From NCBI GenBank assembly GCA_023433755.1, contig JAEYUA010000189.1, positions 1-35,429 of the forward strand: a stretch of 35,429 bases of DNA, written 5' to 3'. The position numbers and the translations under genes are program-made. A model generated the notes under the pieces. The model made no database searches and was not told the DNA's origin. It saw only the letters and a list, made by a program, of their open reading frames with translations. The first letter of the stretch is position 1, and every line of letters starts with the position of its first letter. This DNA comes from Bacteroidota bacterium (GTDB lineage: Bacteria; Bacteroidota; Bacteroidia; Chitinophagales; Chitinophagaceae). Positions 32,880 to 35,429 of this stretch are shown here, in pieces.

Positions 32880-33893
32880 TCAGCGCTCCTTTTTGAAAAG
32901 TGAAGCAATGGCACTGAGCGAATTTTTCCTGGCTTCCATATCAAAAATATTCGACGCGATCATGATTTCGTCCACGCCTGTCTGGTTCAAAAATTCCTGC
33001 AGTTGACCTGCAACGGTTTCCTTACTTCCAATAAATGCATACTTCATCATCTGCATTACTCCCGCTTTTTCCTGCGGAGTCCAGAATTCATCCATATCAT
33101 CTACAGGAGGTGGCAATGGTTTTCTTTCATTACGGAAAATACCCAGGAACATCTGGTAAAAAGAAGTGGCATGCCTTTGCGCCGCGACATCATCTTCCGC
33201 TATAATGGAACTGACACAAGCCATGCTGTAAGGTTCTTCCAGGAAAGAGGAGGGCCGGAAAGATTTCCGGTACATCTCAAGGGCTTCCATCAATTGCGCC
33301 GGTGCAAAATGCGCTGCAAATGCAAATGGCAATCCAAGTACACCTGCAAGCTGGGCGCTGTAAGTGCTGGAACCCAGCAACCATACAGGTACATTCGTTC
33401 CGGCTCCCGGAATGGCTTTTACTTTTGCACTGGTATCGAGCGGACCAAGATAATTGATCAGCTCCATCACATCATTGGGAAAATCATTGATGTCTCCCCT
33501 GATATTTCTCCTGAGCGCATAAGAGGTAACATGATCGGTGCCCGGCGCCCGCCCGATCCCGAGGTCAATACGTCCCGGGTACAATGATGCCAGCGTTCCA
33601 AACTGTTCCGCGATCACCAGCGGTGCATGATTCGGTAACATTACACCACCCGAACCGACGCGGATCTTTTCCGTGCCGCCTGCCACAAACCCGATCAATA
33701 CCGAAGTGGCTGAGGAAGCCACACTTTCCATATTATGATGCTCAGCAAACCAGTAACGTTTATAGCCAAGCGATTCAGCGTGCCTGGCCTGTTCAAGACT
33801 GCGCCTGAATGCATCACCTGCAGAACTGTCGCCTTCACGAATGGTGGCGAGATCGAGAATTGAAACCGGTATAGCTGATAATTTTTTTTCCAT
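32880..33893 (-). CDS. LLM class flavin-dependent oxidoreductase
   Basis: The 337-residue cytoplasmic protein is a luciferase-like monooxygenase family member (MsnO8-like). Visible blocks are [14 protein letters not shown] near the start, [19 protein letters not shown] (about 43-61), [22 protein letters not shown] (about 80-101), [18 protein letters not shown] (about 104-121) and [15 protein letters not shown] (about 168-182). These proteins bind reduced FMN or F420 and oxidise small organic substrates with oxygen; the substrate here is unknown. It is a single gene between the multi-PAS kinase and the RND pump. Confidence 0.92.
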   Translation of the reverse strand: MEKKLSAIPVSILDLATIREGDSSAGDAFRRSLEQARHAESLGYKRYWFAEHHNMESVASSATSVLIGFVAGGTEKIRVGSGGVMLPNHAPLVIAEQFGTLASLYPGRIDLGIGRAPGTDHVTSYALRRNIRGDINDFPNDVMELINYLGPLDTSAKVKAIPGAGTNVPVWLLGSSTYSAQLAGVLGLPFAFAAHFAPAQLMEALEMYRKSFRPSSFLEEPYSMACVSSIIAEDDVAAQRHATSFYQMFLGIFRNERKPLPPPVDDMDEFWTPQEKAGVMQMMKYAFIGSKETVAGQLQEFLNQTGVDEIMIASNIFDMEARKNSLSAIASLFKKER

Positions 33894-33903
33894 GATTATT
33901 ATT

Positions 33904-33911
33904 TAAAGATA
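33904..33911 (-). promoter_or_regulatory. Candidate -7 element of the LLM gene
   Basis: On the minus strand TATCTTTA matches TAnnTTTG at seven of eight positions and lies 10 bases from the ATG at 33893. It abuts the terminator hairpin of the upstream pump gene. Confidence 0.35.
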
Positions 33912-33933
33912 CAGGAGGGCCGAAACCCTCCTG
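33912..33933 (-). terminator. Terminator hairpin after the RND pump gene
   Basis: CAGGAGGG (33912-33919) and CCCTCCTG (33926-33933) form a perfect 8-bp stem with loop CCGAAA. It lies 43 bases past the pump gene's stop and directly before a candidate LLM promoter element. A T-run is short, so it may be weak. Confidence 0.65.
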
Positions 33934-33975
33934 ATCATAACCAAACTAAACAAAACCTGCCATTGCAAAGCCAGC

Positions 33976-35429
33976 CTAGATATGTGAAGGGTCAAAGACC
34001 TCATTGTTCATCATATTCTTTGTGTAAGGCGCTACCATCAACCTTTCTATTGGCTGTGGTTTTTTACCTTTTGTGAATTTGTTGATCAGTTTATCGAAAA
34101 TGGCATACATCACCGGTACCACTACCAACGTGAGGAAAAGTGAACTGATGAGACCACCAATGATTACCCAGGCAAGTCCATTCTTCCATTCAGAACCAGC
34201 ACCTGCTGCAAGTGCAATCGGCAGCATACCGATCACCATCGCGATCGTTGTCATAAGAATCGGTCGCAGACGGGCATGGTTGGCATCAAGCAATGCCTGG
34301 TATGTTGATGCACCTTCCGCCCTCCGCTGGTTGGTAAAGTCCACGAGCATGATCGCATTCTTCGCCACAAGCCCAATCAGCATGATCAGTCCAAGAATGG
34401 TGAAAAGATTCAGTGAATTATTTGTCAGCGCCAGAGCCAGCAAGGCACCGATAATTGATAAGGGAATAGAAAACAATACAACCAGCGGGTACACGAAACT
34501 GTTATACAACGCAACCAGGATCAGGTAAACGAGTACAATAGCTGCAAGCAAGGCAATTCCCATCGAACCAAAACCTTCGCTCTGGTTTTCCATATCGCCC
34601 GACCAGATATAACTCACACCGGTAGGTCTTTTGATCTGGTCAAAAGCTGCCTGCCACTCAGCAGCCACAGTACCTGTCGGCCTGCCGACTGTCTGCGCCT
34701 GCACAGTCACGGATGTGCTCTTATCTCTTCTTTCCAATTGGCTCGGACCAGAACTCTGGCGGATGGTGGCAAACTGTGAAAGCCTTACCTGTTCTCCCTT
34801 ATCATTCAGGAATAAAAGATTGCTTACATCATCAATACTCTGGCGGTTGAAGCTGCCATAGCGGATATTGATATCATATTCATATTCACCCTGGCGGAAC
34901 TTTCCATTGTTATTACCACTAAATGCGGTCTGCATGGTTGCACCCACCGTTGATAGTGAAAGTCCGAGTGAAGCCATCTTATCACGGTCCACCTGCACAT
35001 TGATCTCGGGATTGCCCGCTTCAACAGAAAGTTTCATTTCGGTGGCGCCTTCAATATTTTTCAATTCATTCATGGCCGCTTTCGCGAACACCATCACACT
35101 ATCCAGCTCAGGTCCAACCACTACGAGTGACAAGGGTGCCTGCTCCGCCGTACCCAGGATACTCACTGGCACAGTTTTCACTTTAGCTCCCACAAGTATG
35201 GGTTCCAGTTCCCTTTTAATCTTGGCAGCATAAATATTGGAAGGATCGGCACGTTCACTTTTTTCAACCAACTGAACGTTGATCTCCGACTTATAAGCCG
35301 TTCCCTGAACACCACCCATGCCTTCACTGGATTGTCCAACCATGGCAATGAGCTTCGTCACTTCCTTTTTACCACGCAGGTAATTCTCAGCTTTCTGCGT
35401 CATGGCATTGGTCTGCTCAATGGATGCAT
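33976..35429 (-). CDS. RND efflux pump inner-membrane subunit, C-terminal part
   Basis: This is the C-terminal half of an AcrB-type resistance-nodulation-division pump, cut by the window edge. Frame reading continues past the Met at 35403 to the edge as A-S-I-E-Q-T-N-A, so that Met is internal; about 483 residues are visible. Seen parts are a porter/docking region (about the first 270 residues) and the second membrane half, with FGSMGIALLAAIVLVYLILVA, FSIPLSIIGALLALAL, GLIMLIGLVAKNAIMLVDF and ITTIAMVIGM. The GLVAKNAI block is diagnostic for the family. It pumps drugs, dyes or metals by proton exchange; the substrate is unknown. Upstream partners lie outside the window. Confidence 0.95.
   Translation of the reverse strand, partial: ASIEQTNAMTQKAENYLRGKKEVTKLIAMVGQSSEGMGGVQGTAYKSEINVQLVEKSERADPSNIYAAKIKRELEPILVGAKVKTVPVSILGTAEQAPLSLVVVGPELDSVMVFAKAAMNELKNIEGATEMKLSVEAGNPEINVQVDRDKMASLGLSLSTVGATMQTAFSGNNNGKFRQGEYEYDINIRYGSFNRQSIDDVSNLLFLNDKGEQVRLSQFATIRQSSGPSQLERRDKSTSVTVQAQTVGRPTGTVAAEWQAAFDQIKRPTGVSYIWSGDMENQSEGFGSMGIALLAAIVLVYLILVALYNSFVYPLVVLFSIPLSIIGALLALALTNNSLNLFTILGLIMLIGLVAKNAIMLVDFTNQRRAEGASTYQALLDANHARLRPILMTTIAMVIGMLPIALAAGAGSEWKNGLAWVIIGGLISSLFLTLVVVPVMYAIFDKLINKFTKGKKPQPIERLMVAPYTKNMMNNEVFDPSHI

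Noticed and set aside
1..35429. CRISPR array, prophage or insertion sequence
   Set aside because: No regularly spaced repeats, no phage structural genes and no transposase frames were recognised.

Overview
The window looks like a chromosomal segment from a member of the Bacteroidota, probably close to the Chitinophagaceae. This is inference from several signs: TAnnTTTG-type -7 promoter elements (clearest before the tRNA gene), lipoprotein signals of the SAC-KK type, a TonB-dependent receptor with an N-terminal carboxypeptidase-like regulatory domain, a fused OtsA-OtsB trehalose enzyme, an HYC_CC_PP family protein, and many conserved but unnamed envelope proteins. No rRNA, transposase, prophage or CRISPR array was seen.

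Positions 1-13,700 form an envelope and osmotic-stress region. It holds a DUF1003 membrane protein, a YdjM/DUF457-type membrane protein whose conserved N-terminus lies upstream of any normal start codon, and an MlaE-MlaF-MlaD lipid-transport operon led by a 55-residue membrane protein. A CDP-alcohol phosphatidyltransferase, two proteins of unknown function and a Cache-PAS histidine kinase follow. The kinase ends tail to tail with otsAB (trehalose synthesis), and otsAB is divergent from an MscS channel gene across a spacer with three palindromes.

Positions 13,800-18,700 carry mostly small housekeeping or unknown genes: an 85-residue protein, DUF2200, DUF808 (YedI-like), a RibD/DHFR-fold reductase overlapping an unknown gene by ATGA, a secreted jelly-roll-like protein, a TRIC/UPF0126 channel and a 100-residue Bacteroidota protein. 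Positions 18,839-21,902 hold a probable heavy-metal (likely copper) uptake module: an HYC_CC_PP protein, a TonB receptor with an HMA domain, and a coupled 26-residue peptide ending in Cys-Cys-Lys. A DsbA/FrnE-like thiol oxidoreductase lies opposite.

Positions 23,163-23,847 are an accessory island: a MntA-HepT type toxin-antitoxin pair between 14-bp inverted repeats. HepT is cut by an in-frame TGA directly after its RX4HXY motif. A likely gene remnant and a tRNA-Asp gene with a clear promoter and terminator follow. Positions 24,766-27,731 are a run of co-directional uncharacterised envelope genes, including two tiny ORFs that consist only of a lipoprotein signal.

Positions 28,013-29,764 are the cysE-cysK cysteine operon. 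The gaps around it hold dispersed intergenic repeats. The right end carries a secreted protein, a soluble multi-PAS histidine kinase, an LLM flavin oxidoreductase, and the C-terminal half of an RND efflux pump that runs off the window.
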